Below are positions 1 through 7,715 of a stretch of 37,091 bases of DNA, piece after piece; position 1 is the first letter of the stretch; each line of letters opens with the position of its first letter. Origin of the DNA: Methanobacteriota archaeon (GTDB lineage: Archaea; Thermoplasmatota; Poseidoniia; MGIII; CG-Epi1); assembly GCA_016845825.1 (NCBI GenBank), contig JAERSJ010000133.1, positions 1 through 37,091 on the forward strand, in the 5' to 3' direction. The translations under genes and the position numbers were made by a program. The notes below the pieces were generated by a model that did no database searches, was not told where the DNA came from, and saw nothing but the letters and a program-made list of their open reading frames with translations.

Positions 1-52
1 CTATAGTACATGTGATTACATCTAAGGCATGTCTATATTGTTTTTCGTAATA

Positions 53-454
53 TTATTTATTTATTTCTTGGAAATTTCCGTGAACTATTCCACTCAAAGC
101 AGTCGTTCCCCATAAAATTAGAGGAGGAATACTGGTGCTAAGTTCGAATGTAAATGTTTCGCCTTCATAGTCAAGCGTATATCCCTGAACTGAACATATA
201 ACAAACCAAACCCAAATTGGACCTGCTATTACTGTTGCCAATCTAGCTTGCTGTACACCTTCTGTGAAAAACGCTGCATATAGCATAGTAAATGTTGTTA
301 GAAGGAAGAAACCTGAAACGACAACTTGAGTTTCATTACCCATATCAAGTTCACTCAATACTCCTACCCCTGCATGTATCAATCCTGTGAGAACCAACCA
401 AATTTTGGGATTTAATATTGATTTTACATCCATTGATTTTGCTTCCTTATCCAT
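53..454 (-). CDS. Uncharacterised 4-TM membrane protein, 133 aa
   Basis: I do not recognise the family. Four hydrophobic segments can be seen at about residues 18-34, 44-66, 72-93 and 107-125, so this is an integral membrane protein with short loops. The N-terminus (MDVKSILNPK, from the second Met at residue 8) matches that of the next upstream gene (MDAKEILNPQ), so the two are probably paralogues. The first ATG overlaps the stop of that gene (TAATG). Either Met could be the real start; the second aligns better with the paralogue. It is the last gene of a three-gene minus-strand operon of related membrane proteins. Positions 1-52 downstream hold nothing I can identify. Function unknown. Confidence 0.75.
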   Translation of the reverse strand: MDKEAKSMDVKSILNPKIWLVLTGLIHAGVGVLSELDMGNETQVVVSGFFLLTTFTMLYAAFFTEGVQQARLATVIAGPIWVWFVICSVQGYTLDYEGETFTFELSTSIPPLILWGTTALSGIVHGNFQEINK

Positions 455-873
455 TACTCGTCATCTCTGTGCAGATATCCTGCAACACCAAGAGCTAAAG
501 TAAGCGCGATTGTTAGCAAAGGAAGTGCCATTACATTAAGTGGTGGAGTTTCTGAAGAATAACCACTTTCACCGGTTAAAATGCCCATACCTACTGCAAT
601 AATCACAATAACTGAAGGAGCTAACATGGACATTTGAGCTAAAGCTCTACCTTTAACAAAAATTCCCGTTCCGATAGCCATTACACCTAGAGGCATCATG
701 TGTAAAGCCCACATTTTCTCGTAGTCTTCATCATGAGCAAGTACATTTTCTTTGCCCCAGCCATATTCTGCCCATTTGTCTCCGTTCATAATTCCCCAAA
801 ATGAAAGTACTATGACTAATACGCCTACAGCAATCATTAATCTTTGAGGGTTTAAGATTTCTTTTGCGTCCAT
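454..873 (-). CDS. Uncharacterised 4-TM membrane protein, 139 aa
   Basis: Middle gene of the three-gene membrane operon. It has four hydrophobic segments (about residues 13-30, 54-75, 82-103 and 111-133) and a short charged C-terminus ending HRDDE. The N-terminus MDAKEILNPQ resembles that of the 133-aa neighbour, and the layout (a polar loop after TM1, a short basic loop between TM2 and TM3) is the same, so I infer a shared ancestor. A Shine-Dalgarno-like AGGTGA sits a few bases before the ATG, and the upstream gene ends 8 bases away, so co-transcription is very likely. The reaction or substrate cannot be told from sequence. Confidence 0.75.
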   Translation of the reverse strand: MDAKEILNPQRLMIAVGVLVIVLSFWGIMNGDKWAEYGWGKENVLAHDEDYEKMWALHMMPLGVMAIGTGIFVKGRALAQMSMLAPSVIVIIAVGMGILTGESGYSSETPPLNVMALPLLTIALTLALGVAGYLHRDDE

Positions 874-881
874 AATTCACC

Positions 882-1952
882 TTATAGTGGTTGTGTAACG
901 TAGTTTGCTATTAAAAGTAATACCACAAATCCGGCCGTTACTGCTGGATACATCTTGAAAAAGAAATCATCATTATTTTCAGGAGCTTTGCCTGCAAAAG
1001 TCATTCCTTCTTCAACACCTTCTTCTCTCATTTTGTAATATGCAAAAATATTTAGAAGCATTACAAATCCGCTAACTACAATATTTGATGTCGCCGTACT
1101 AGTATCAATTTCCCATGTTCCAGCATTTTCACCTTCTGGGATAACTTGATCATTAACGGCTATGTTTCCAAGTATTACTGACAGAGCAAAGAAAGTTATT
1201 CCAAATAAAAGGATATGAGCTGCAGGCCAGTTTCCTTTTGCCCCATTTGTCAACAAAATTAGACCCATTGAAACGTAAGTAACAAAAAATGATGCTAGAA
1301 CTCGATAGGCGACTGGCGTGGTTGCAATAGGATCAGTCCAGTAAGTTCCTTCCTCGAAACCTGGAATCAAAGTTGAGCCTCCTGCTCCAGCGTAACCATC
1401 TGCGAAAAAGAAGTGATTCACAGTGTATAAGGTACCTATAATTGAGGATATAATTACTGCATATTTAGCTTCGTTATTCAATTTAATTCCCATATTGAAA
1501 GCTAGGCCTTCGTCGACACCTTCCTCTTTCAACATAACGTAAGCTGCAGTGTACAATCCTAATGCTGCAATTGTAGCATAAAGTGGATTGTTATTGGCAG
1601 ACTCATAATCGCCTTGGAATGGAGGCGCAAGAACAATAGCAAGACATGTGAAACCTGCAATAGTTGGTATCATAATTGTCCATTTACCTTTGGCACCTTC
1701 GTTCAAAATTAGAAGATTGCCCATAATCACTCCTGCCATAAGAGCGCCTGCAACATACAATGTTCCAGCCCCTCTTCCATAGGATTCGTGATCGACTGCG
1801 GCACCATTAGGAATTAGTGCAGTACAATCCCCATCGCCGTTAACAACTGAACACGACGAAAAGAATAGAAAGTTTATTGAGTAAAGAAATCCGATAACGA
1901 AAGACAAACTCAAACAAACTTTAGCTGGCATAGACTTTATGTTGTCAAACAT
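882..1952 (-). CDS. Uncharacterised membrane protein with internal duplication, 356 aa
   Basis: About nine hydrophobic segments. The protein reads as two copies of a 4-TM unit plus one final helix. The copies are marked by matching motifs: NEGAKGKW (near residue 84) and TNGAKGNW (near residue 235) after the second helix of each unit, and KEEGVDEGLAFN (near 142) and REEGVEEGMTFA (near 310) after the fourth. Each unit has the size and layout of the 133- and 139-aa downstream neighbours, so the whole operon appears to encode variants of one 4-TM fold. An acidic, Cys-containing loop (CSVVNGDGDC) lies between TM1 and TM2. First gene of the operon. No function can be assigned. Confidence 0.8.
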   Translation of the reverse strand: MFDNIKSMPAKVCLSLSFVIGFLYSINFLFFSSCSVVNGDGDCTALIPNGAAVDHESYGRGAGTLYVAGALMAGVIMGNLLILNEGAKGKWTIMIPTIAGFTCLAIVLAPPFQGDYESANNNPLYATIAALGLYTAAYVMLKEEGVDEGLAFNMGIKLNNEAKYAVIISSIIGTLYTVNHFFFADGYAGAGGSTLIPGFEEGTYWTDPIATTPVAYRVLASFFVTYVSMGLILLTNGAKGNWPAAHILLFGITFFALSVILGNIAVNDQVIPEGENAGTWEIDTSTATSNIVVSGFVMLLNIFAYYKMREEGVEEGMTFAGKAPENNDDFFFKMYPAVTAGFVVLLLIANYVTQPL

Positions 1953-2098
1953 AGTATGCAGTGCAGTAATTAGTACTTAAACATATCCCATATATTCCCT
2001 ATATATTGTGCTCAGTTGTTTCACAAAAATAAACATTTGTTGAACTAAAAAAGCAATATTTTATGGTGCGAACCTCTAATTAGCACTACTCCAATATA
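1953..2098. promoter_or_regulatory. Divergent promoter region
   Basis: This 146-bp A+T-rich gap separates the minus-strand membrane operon from the plus-strand PKD gene and must hold promoters for both. Around 1983-2008 there are three related AT tracts (ATATCCC, ATATTCCC, ATATATTG) that could supply a TATA element for the minus operon. A possible TATA (CAATATTTTATGG, about 2054-2066) lies about 40 bases before the plus-strand ATG. No Shine-Dalgarno precedes that ATG, so a short leader or leaderless transcript is likely. Assignments are by eye. Confidence 0.4.
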
Positions 2099-2956
2099 AT
2101 GTCCGTGAAGAAAACCTCACTCATAATTTTGACTGCGCTTCTACTCGTCAGTGGAGCTAGCGCTTACGCATATACTGAGGGAGTTTTTGATGAAATTTTA
2201 GAGCTAACTGAAGACGAAACTGAGGCTATAGAATCTGTTGTAGAAGAAGAACCGGTTATATTTGAATCCGATCTTTCTGCATTCATATCTGTAAATACAA
2301 ACTTTGGAACTAATTTTTACTCAATGGAAGAAGTTGATGACGGGGACAATAATGAAGTTGAGCAAATTGTATGGGATAATTTTACTTTCCAATTTGATGG
2401 CTCTGAATCTACAGGAAATATTGAAAATTATACTTGGGATTTTGACGATGGAAATATTTTTTATGGAATTGAAGGCTCCCATAGCTATGAATTGCCTGGA
2501 AAATACTTAGTCACTCTAACGGTAATTTCTACTAGTGGGAATACTGCATCAAATCAAACTGAGATCACAGTAAATTTTGATGGGTTTGTAATTTCAGACA
2601 ACATGGAATGTACATGTGCGCCTACCGCAAAAGTTACTCAAATTGATTTGAAAATAGAACCTGAAGCTACTCTTGTAAATGGAGAAACCACTGTCACACA
2701 CGATGGAAGTAGTGAAGATTGCACGCAAAGGCTAGTGATTCAGCAATGCCACCTTCGAGTTACAATACAGGAATACAGCGGAGAATCTGTTGTTTCAGAG
2801 GAAGTAATTTTTGATGAAACCTTCTCTACTAACACAAAGACTGTTGCTTTCTCATTTATTCCTATGAATGATAATAATTACAAAATATTGTTGGAGACCG
2901 ACCAAATCCGAGATTGGCATAAACCAAATACCGAGTGGTTCGTTGAGTATAACTAA
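2099..2956 (+). CDS. Secreted PKD-domain protein, 285 aa
   Basis: The N-terminus is a clear Sec signal peptide: two lysines, a hydrophobic stretch to about residue 19, then SGASAYA as the likely cleavage region. An acidic spacer follows. Residues about 90-160 form a PKD domain, shown by YTWDFDDGN, the Gly-Ser-His-Ser-Tyr turn and the closing strand KYLVTLTVIS. The C-terminal 120 residues are a second, unrecognised beta-rich domain with a CTC motif and two more cysteines, possibly disulphide-bonded. There is no C-terminal anchor, so it is probably released or held by partners. PKD domains usually mediate protein or polysaccharide binding at the cell surface. Followed after one base by a tiny membrane ORF. 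Confidence 0.8.
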   Translation: MSVKKTSLIILTALLLVSGASAYAYTEGVFDEILELTEDETEAIESVVEEEPVIFESDLSAFISVNTNFGTNFYSMEEVDDGDNNEVEQIVWDNFTFQFDGSESTGNIENYTWDFDDGNIFYGIEGSHSYELPGKYLVTLTVISTSGNTASNQTEITVNFDGFVISDNMECTCAPTAKVTQIDLKIEPEATLVNGETTVTHDGSSEDCTQRLVIQQCHLRVTIQEYSGESVVSEEVIFDETFSTNTKTVAFSFIPMNDNNYKILLETDQIRDWHKPNTEWFVEYN

Positions 2957-2957
2957 A

Positions 2958-3083
2958 ATGATTCTAGGACTACTTTCAACCGTATTGGATATAATTTTAG
3001 GTGTTATTCCGAAAAAGATACTTTTACTAGCCATTTTAGCTTTGGTTGCTGCAATTTACATTGGATTCGACTTTAATCTGTAA
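2958..3083 (+). CDS. Putative small membrane protein, 41 aa
   Basis: The ATG lies one base after the stop of the PKD gene, and the ORF encodes 41 residues. It has two hydrophobic stretches (about 2-17 and 20-37) split by Pro-Lys-Lys, ending FDFNL. A longer in-frame ORF begins at 2868, inside the PKD gene, but that upstream part is a shadow reading; the start at 2958 fits translational coupling. It could be a small membrane protein co-expressed with the secreted PKD protein. Evidence is limited to position, hydrophobicity and clean boundaries. No homologue is recognised. Confidence 0.45.
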   Translation: MILGLLSTVLDIILGVIPKKILLLAILALVAAIYIGFDFNL

Positions 3084-3120
3084 AACCAACTAATATAAAT
3101 CCGATTCTAGAGTTTTAGTT

Positions 3121-3987
3121 GTGAAAATCAACTATTGGTATCGACAATTTCTCGGTAAGGAAGCTGATGATAAGGTAAGGGCAGGAGTTCTAGTATTCTC
3201 TGTGTTGGCCTTCATGACGCATCTTCTGATTTATTTTCTTTACCAAATTGAAGTAATCACTATAAATGGGGAGGCAAAAACTCTGGTAAACTCACCGCTT
3301 TCTTCTCTTTACACTCCTTTTTCAATTTTACTTACTTATGAAACTTACCAACTAATAAGAACTCTTCCATCATCGTTCTCAAATTCCGTTGGGAAGCAAT
3401 ATGAAGTTGTAACTCTACTAGTTGTGAGGGATGTCTTCAAACGATTAGCTGACTTTAGTGCAGATGATGAGTGGGCTATCGATGGGGAATTAGGTTTAAT
3501 TTTGCTAGAATGTATGGCCTTTTTGATTTTATTTTTTACAGCTTTAAGTTATAGAAGATCAAGCGACGTGTCTGAAATTAGTCGGGTAGATGATAGTGAA
3601 TTGGATAGCTTCGTTCATTCAAAACGCATAATCTCGCTGATGTTATTCGTAGCTTTTCTCGCTATGGCTGCATATTCTTTTGGAACATGGACAATCTCAG
3701 TCCTTGATGGAAAAGGAGGAGTTGATAGGGAAATTTTCTTTTCTGATTTCTTTACTATTTTGATTTTAGCTGATATTCTAATTCTGCTATTGTCGTACAG
3801 ATTTACCGTAGATTTTGCAAATTTGGCAAGAAATACTGGTTTCATATTATCTACAGTTATCCTCAGAGTTGCAATAGGAGCTCCGGGAGTTTCAGCAGTC
3901 GTATTATTCACGTTGAGCGGAATATTGGGACTAGCAATTCTAAGAATATCTAGTGAATTTGTTAAAGATAAAAAGAATAATTCTTAG
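3121..3987 (+). CDS. Conserved polytopic membrane protein of unknown function, 288 aa
   Basis: Starts with GTG; a TATA-like AATATAAAT lies about 27 bases upstream with no Shine-Dalgarno, which suggests a leaderless transcript. Hydrophobic segments occur near residues 22-44, 126-144, 168-188, 208-226 and 238-275. Residues about 57-112 form a distinctive amphipathic region (SPLSSLYTPFS, YETYQLIRTLP, VGKQYEV, VVRDVFKRLADF). From memory this signature recurs in uncharacterised membrane proteins of marine bacteria and may be channel-like, but I cannot confirm that here. The layout (helical pairs flanking a charged cytosolic loop) would suit a small channel or sensor. Its stop overlaps the valS stop by a few bases in convergent orientation. 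Confidence 0.7.
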   Translation: MKINYWYRQFLGKEADDKVRAGVLVFSVLAFMTHLLIYFLYQIEVITINGEAKTLVNSPLSSLYTPFSILLTYETYQLIRTLPSSFSNSVGKQYEVVTLLVVRDVFKRLADFSADDEWAIDGELGLILLECMAFLILFFTALSYRRSSDVSEISRVDDSELDSFVHSKRIISLMLFVAFLAMAAYSFGTWTISVLDGKGGVDREIFFSDFFTILILADILILLLSYRFTVDFANLARNTGFILSTVILRVAIGAPGVSAVVLFTLSGILGLAILRISSEFVKDKKNNS

Positions 3988-6458
3988 TCTTCTAATTTGT
4001 GCATTGAGACCAATGCGTTCTCAATATCTTTTAAGGAATCTGGGACATTGTGACCAGAAATTGGAGCTGCCAAAGAAACTCCAGCATCCTTCTTTGCTTT
4101 CCAAACTACTGAATTGAAATCAACTAGTGATTCTGTTATATCAGTCCATGATTTAGTATCTGATATTGGAGATTCAGGAAATACATCTATCTCTACTGAA
4201 GATTTTTCGTACAAAGTAGTAGACAAATGATGAGTAAAGAAAGGGCACACAGGAGACAGAATTGACAATAAATCTCTGAATATTCTATGTAATGTCCAAG
4301 TAGCTGAAGCATCATCATTGTAAAGTCGTGTTTTGGCCATTTCTAACCAATGTGAAGCAAAAACACCTGTACTGAAAGTCTTAATTCCTTGTGCTGCAGT
4401 GTAAATATCTAGTTCAGAATATCCTGTCTTAGCTTTTTCCAATAAATCTGAGAATTCAGCTAATATCCATTTATCTTCGTTTTCTAAATTATCTGGTATT
4501 GTATCTAAGTCCCCATCAAATTCAAATTGAGATGCAAATCTTCCTACGTTAAAAATCTTAGTTAATACTCCAAAATAGCGTAATTCAATTTGTTCAGGAT
4601 TAATTTGGAAATCGTCGCCAACTTGTGCATCTGCAGCTTTCCAGAATCTAAAACATTCTGAACCTATTTTCTTAGCTTGTAGAGCTACTTGCTTGCCTTC
4701 TGGACCTTTGATTTTCCAAGATCCTGTTCGCCCTCCGAATCCGCATTCTAAAACTGAACTAGCATCAATTCCATTCCCTAATGATTTCGACATTTTGCGA
4801 CCCCAAGGATCCATACCAAGCCCATCAATCCAGACATTTGCAAAACCAGGTTTATCTAGTAATAATGTGGACTTCAAGAGAGTGTAATACAACCAGGTTC
4901 GAACGATTTCTTTTCCTTGTGGTCTGACTCCTGTAGGAAATGCCCGTTCAAATAATTCCGGATTTGATAAATATCCTGAAACATAAAGATTAGAATTTGA
5001 AGAATCCATCCAAGTGTCAAATACTTTCTCTTCGCCTTCTAAGCTACCTAATTCTGACTTTAAATCCTCGTATTTTCCAAGCTCTTTACAAGTTTCTCTA
5101 TCCAAGACTACTGAATCTGAAGGCGGTGAATCTTTCCATGGTTGAACATAAGTTCCATGAGGTGGAGTGACTACTTTTGTTCGATCTTCTGAGTACCAAA
5201 TTGGTATTTCTGTATGGTACCAACGACGGCGACTTACTGGCCAATCTATGGTGATATTTTCCATCCAATCTAGTAAAAATTGTTTATTTCTACTTGGAAT
5301 AAAATTGATTTCGTTTGATAACTCTTTCATTCTTTCTTGAATATGAGTTTGTCTAACGTACCACTCTTTAAGCAAAATAATCTCAATTGGATTTTTACCT
5401 CGTTCAGATACTGGAATCTCTTGGTCTCTTTCAACTAGATTTTCTATTTTATCTTCTGATTCAAGAATTTCTATAGCTTTCTTTCGAGCATCTAGAACTA
5501 GCATTCCTGATAGAGAATCTCCTAATTCTGTAATTTTACCCTCTAAGTCAATGGCTTGAAATGGTGTTAATCCTAATTCTCTGAAAACTGCCACGTCATT
5601 TTGATCTCCGAAAGAACAAACCATCAGAACTCCAGAACCAAATTCCATATTGACGCTTGGATGTGCCTTGATTTCTACTGTTTTTGAACGGCCTGTTGTT
5701 GGTAGAGGTAAATCTAGACTTTTACCAACCAAATGCTGGTATCTAGAATCATCAGGATGAACAAGAACAATTCCACAAGCACAAATAAGTTCAGGTCTTG
5801 TAGTTGAAATTATTACAGGTTCGTGGTTAGAATCGCCCGTAACTGACCACCGAACGTCTACAAGTTTAGTTTTCCGTGATAATCTTTCAACTTCAGCTTC
5901 CGCAATCGTAGTTCCCTCTACTGGATCGTATAAATTTGGTCTTAACTCTTCAACAATTGCGCCTTTTTTGAATAAGTCAATGAATATTGATTGAGTTACC
6001 GAACGATAATCTGGAGCGTCTGTCAAATATTCTTGATCGTAAGCACAAGAGAGTCCTACTCTCTTCGCAATATTCCTCATTTCTTGTGTATATTTTTCTA
6101 TTTCATCACGACACAAGTCAAGAAATTCAGCTCTATCATAAGTTTTCATTTTACGGCCAGTTTTTTTCTCGACCGTAAATTCAATATTAATTCCGTTTCT
6201 GTCGACTCCCCAAGGAAAGTAAACTTCCTTACCAAGTAACCTTTGACTTCGGGCAATTACGTCAATCATTGAGTACTGAGCAACAGCACCTATATGCCAA
6301 GTTCCTGAAGGGTAAGGAGGTGGCGTATCTATTACAAAAATTTCTTTTTCAGAATTTGGATTAAAGGAATATCTATCTTTGTTTGAAAAATGTTCCTCCT
6401 GGATTTTCTTTTCTAAATCTACTGTCCAGCGTTTCTCCTTAATTTTTGGTTTAGCCAT
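3984..6458 (-). CDS. valS: Valyl-tRNA synthetase, archaeal type
   Basis: Class I aminoacyl-tRNA synthetase that charges tRNA-Val in the cytosol. The Rossmann catalytic domain opens with PPPYPSGTWHIGA (residues about 47-59); the class I HIGH signature reads HIGA here, and archaeal ValRS commonly vary the last position. The substrate-binding segment reads FPWGVDRNGINIEF. The CP1 editing domain is marked by STTRPE (about residue 218). The second ATP motif is KMSKSLGN (about residue 559). The anticodon-binding domain follows, with RFWKAADAQVGDD and YFGVLTKIFNVGRF, which resemble ValRS more than IleRS or LeuRS. At 824 residues it lacks the long C-terminal coiled coil of bacterial ValRS. Single gene, divergent from the thiolase. 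Confidence 0.9.
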   Translation of the reverse strand: MAKPKIKEKRWTVDLEKKIQEEHFSNKDRYSFNPNSEKEIFVIDTPPPYPSGTWHIGAVAQYSMIDVIARSQRLLGKEVYFPWGVDRNGINIEFTVEKKTGRKMKTYDRAEFLDLCRDEIEKYTQEMRNIAKRVGLSCAYDQEYLTDAPDYRSVTQSIFIDLFKKGAIVEELRPNLYDPVEGTTIAEAEVERLSRKTKLVDVRWSVTGDSNHEPVIISTTRPELICACGIVLVHPDDSRYQHLVGKSLDLPLPTTGRSKTVEIKAHPSVNMEFGSGVLMVCSFGDQNDVAVFRELGLTPFQAIDLEGKITELGDSLSGMLVLDARKKAIEILESEDKIENLVERDQEIPVSERGKNPIEIILLKEWYVRQTHIQERMKELSNEINFIPSRNKQFLLDWMENITIDWPVSRRRWYHTEIPIWYSEDRTKVVTPPHGTYVQPWKDSPPSDSVVLDRETCKELGKYEDLKSELGSLEGEEKVFDTWMDSSNSNLYVSGYLSNPELFERAFPTGVRPQGKEIVRTWLYYTLLKSTLLLDKPGFANVWIDGLGMDPWGRKMSKSLGNGIDASSVLECGFGGRTGSWKIKGPEGKQVALQAKKIGSECFRFWKAADAQVGDDFQINPEQIELRYFGVLTKIFNVGRFASQFEFDGDLDTIPDNLENEDKWILAEFSDLLEKAKTGYSELDIYTAAQGIKTFSTGVFASHWLEMAKTRLYNDDASATWTLHRIFRDLLSILSPVCPFFTHHLSTTLYEKSSVEIDVFPESPISDTKSWTDITESLVDFNSVVWKAKKDAGVSLAAPISGHNVPDSLKDIENALVSMHKLED

Positions 6459-6542
6459 GTTTTCTGTATTAACACCTCAGTATGGCTTTTCTTAATACTT
6501 GCGAAGGCCTTTTACTAACCCCTTGACACTGTAAATTTTACA
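6459..6542. promoter_or_regulatory. valS/thiolase divergent promoter with start-site palindrome
   Basis: This 84-bp gap lies between divergent valS and the thiolase gene. A 13-bp perfect palindrome, TGTAAA-T-TTTACA, spans 6530-6542 and abuts the thiolase ATG at 6543. Its position would suit an operator that blocks transcription or translation initiation of the thiolase-SDR pair. There is no Shine-Dalgarno before the thiolase ATG. AT-rich TATA candidates exist (for example TTAATACTT near 6492), but I cannot fix the start points. Confidence 0.4.
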
Positions 6543-7715
6543 ATGCAGTATCCAAAAGATGTCGTAATCGTAGCTGGTGTGAGAACTGCTCATGGAAAGT
6601 TCAGAGGTTCTTTATTTCATAATTCTGCCGTCGATTTGGGTGCACTAGCAATAAAAGAAACTCTGAAGCAAGTGGAACTTGATGCTAAACTTGTAGAGGA
6701 AGTCATTATGGGTAATGTTTTATCTGCTGGAATTGGACAGCATCCTGCAAGACAATCCGCCATTAAAGCTGATATTCCTGAAGAAATTCCTGCACTTACC
6801 GTAAACAAAATGTGTGGTTCAAGTATGAAGGCAATAATGCTAGCTGCTAACGCGATTAGAGCTGGTGAATCTGAAATCTTAATTGCTGGAGGAATGGAAT
6901 CTATGTCTCAATCTCCGTTTACTGTTGCAAGAGCTAAAGACGGTAAAGTCAGTATGGAAAAACCTGTTGATAGCATGATGCACGATGGGCTAATTGATCC
7001 ATTTAATGGAATGGTAATGGCTCAAACTGGAAATCGTATTGCAGAGCAATTCGGAATAACTAGAGATGAAGCCGATTTATTCGCTATCGAATCTCATATT
7101 CGTGCTCATAATGCGCATAAAAAAGGAAAATTCAAAGATTATCACATTGCCGTAGAGCACGATGAAGGCATACTAAAAACTGACGAGGGAATTAGACCTA
7201 ATTCTAGCTTGGAAAGTTTGTCTAAGCTAAAGCCTGTGTTTGATGAAAATGGGATTGTTACTGCAGGAAATGCAAGTCAAATCTCTGATGGTGCTGCTGC
7301 TTGTTTAATCATGTCCAGAAGAAAAGCTGAAGAATTAGAATTAACTCCTTTAGCAACCATAACTGGATACTGCGCTACTGGAGTTGCTCCCGCTGATGTG
7401 ATGTCTGCTCCAATACCTACCGTACAAAAACTATGGAAGATGAATAGTAGAAATGGTGAAGAAGATTACGATTTATACGAACATAACGAAGCATTTGCAT
7501 CTGCCTGTTTAGGCGTCATGCAAGGTTTAGGTTTAAAACATGAAAAATTAAATGTTAATGGAGGGGCTGTAGCAATGGGCCATCCATTAGGAGCTTCTGG
7601 ATGTAGAATTGTACTGGCTTTGATTCACGCACTTCGCCAAAATGGGGGAAAGCGTGGATTTGCTACTGCGTGTTTGGGTGGCGGAATGGCAACTGCAATT
7701 GAAATTGAAATATGA
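6543..7715 (+). CDS. Acetyl-CoA C-acyltransferase (thiolase)
   Basis: Thiolase of the acetyl-CoA acetyltransferase type, 390 aa, the usual length. All catalytic residues are visible: nucleophile Cys91 in NKMCGSSMKA, NEAFA, His347 in GHPLGASG, and the second Cys377 in TACLGGGMA. The enzyme either condenses two acetyl-CoA to acetoacetyl-CoA or cleaves 3-ketoacyl-CoA. Direction and chain length cannot be read from sequence. The bacterial-type active site and absence of an HMG-CoA synthase or DUF35 neighbour argue against the archaeal mevalonate thiolase arrangement. Its stop overlaps the start of an SDR (ATGA), so the two are translationally coupled and probably act on 3-ketoacyl/3-hydroxyacyl-CoA. 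Confidence 0.9.
   Translation: MQYPKDVVIVAGVRTAHGKFRGSLFHNSAVDLGALAIKETLKQVELDAKLVEEVIMGNVLSAGIGQHPARQSAIKADIPEEIPALTVNKMCGSSMKAIMLAANAIRAGESEILIAGGMESMSQSPFTVARAKDGKVSMEKPVDSMMHDGLIDPFNGMVMAQTGNRIAEQFGITRDEADLFAIESHIRAHNAHKKGKFKDYHIAVEHDEGILKTDEGIRPNSSLESLSKLKPVFDENGIVTAGNASQISDGAAACLIMSRRKAEELELTPLATITGYCATGVAPADVMSAPIPTVQKLWKMNSRNGEEDYDLYEHNEAFASACLGVMQGLGLKHEKLNVNGGAVAMGHPLGASGCRIVLALIHALRQNGGKRGFATACLGGGMATAIEIEI

Noticed and set aside
2868-2957. Longer form of the small membrane ORF starting inside the PKD gene
   Set aside because: The upstream part is an off-frame reading of PKD codons with no membrane or domain character; the start at 2958 is better.
5987-6239. Plus-strand ORFs opposite valS
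   Set aside because: Overlap the catalytic region of valS and look like reverse-frame translations.
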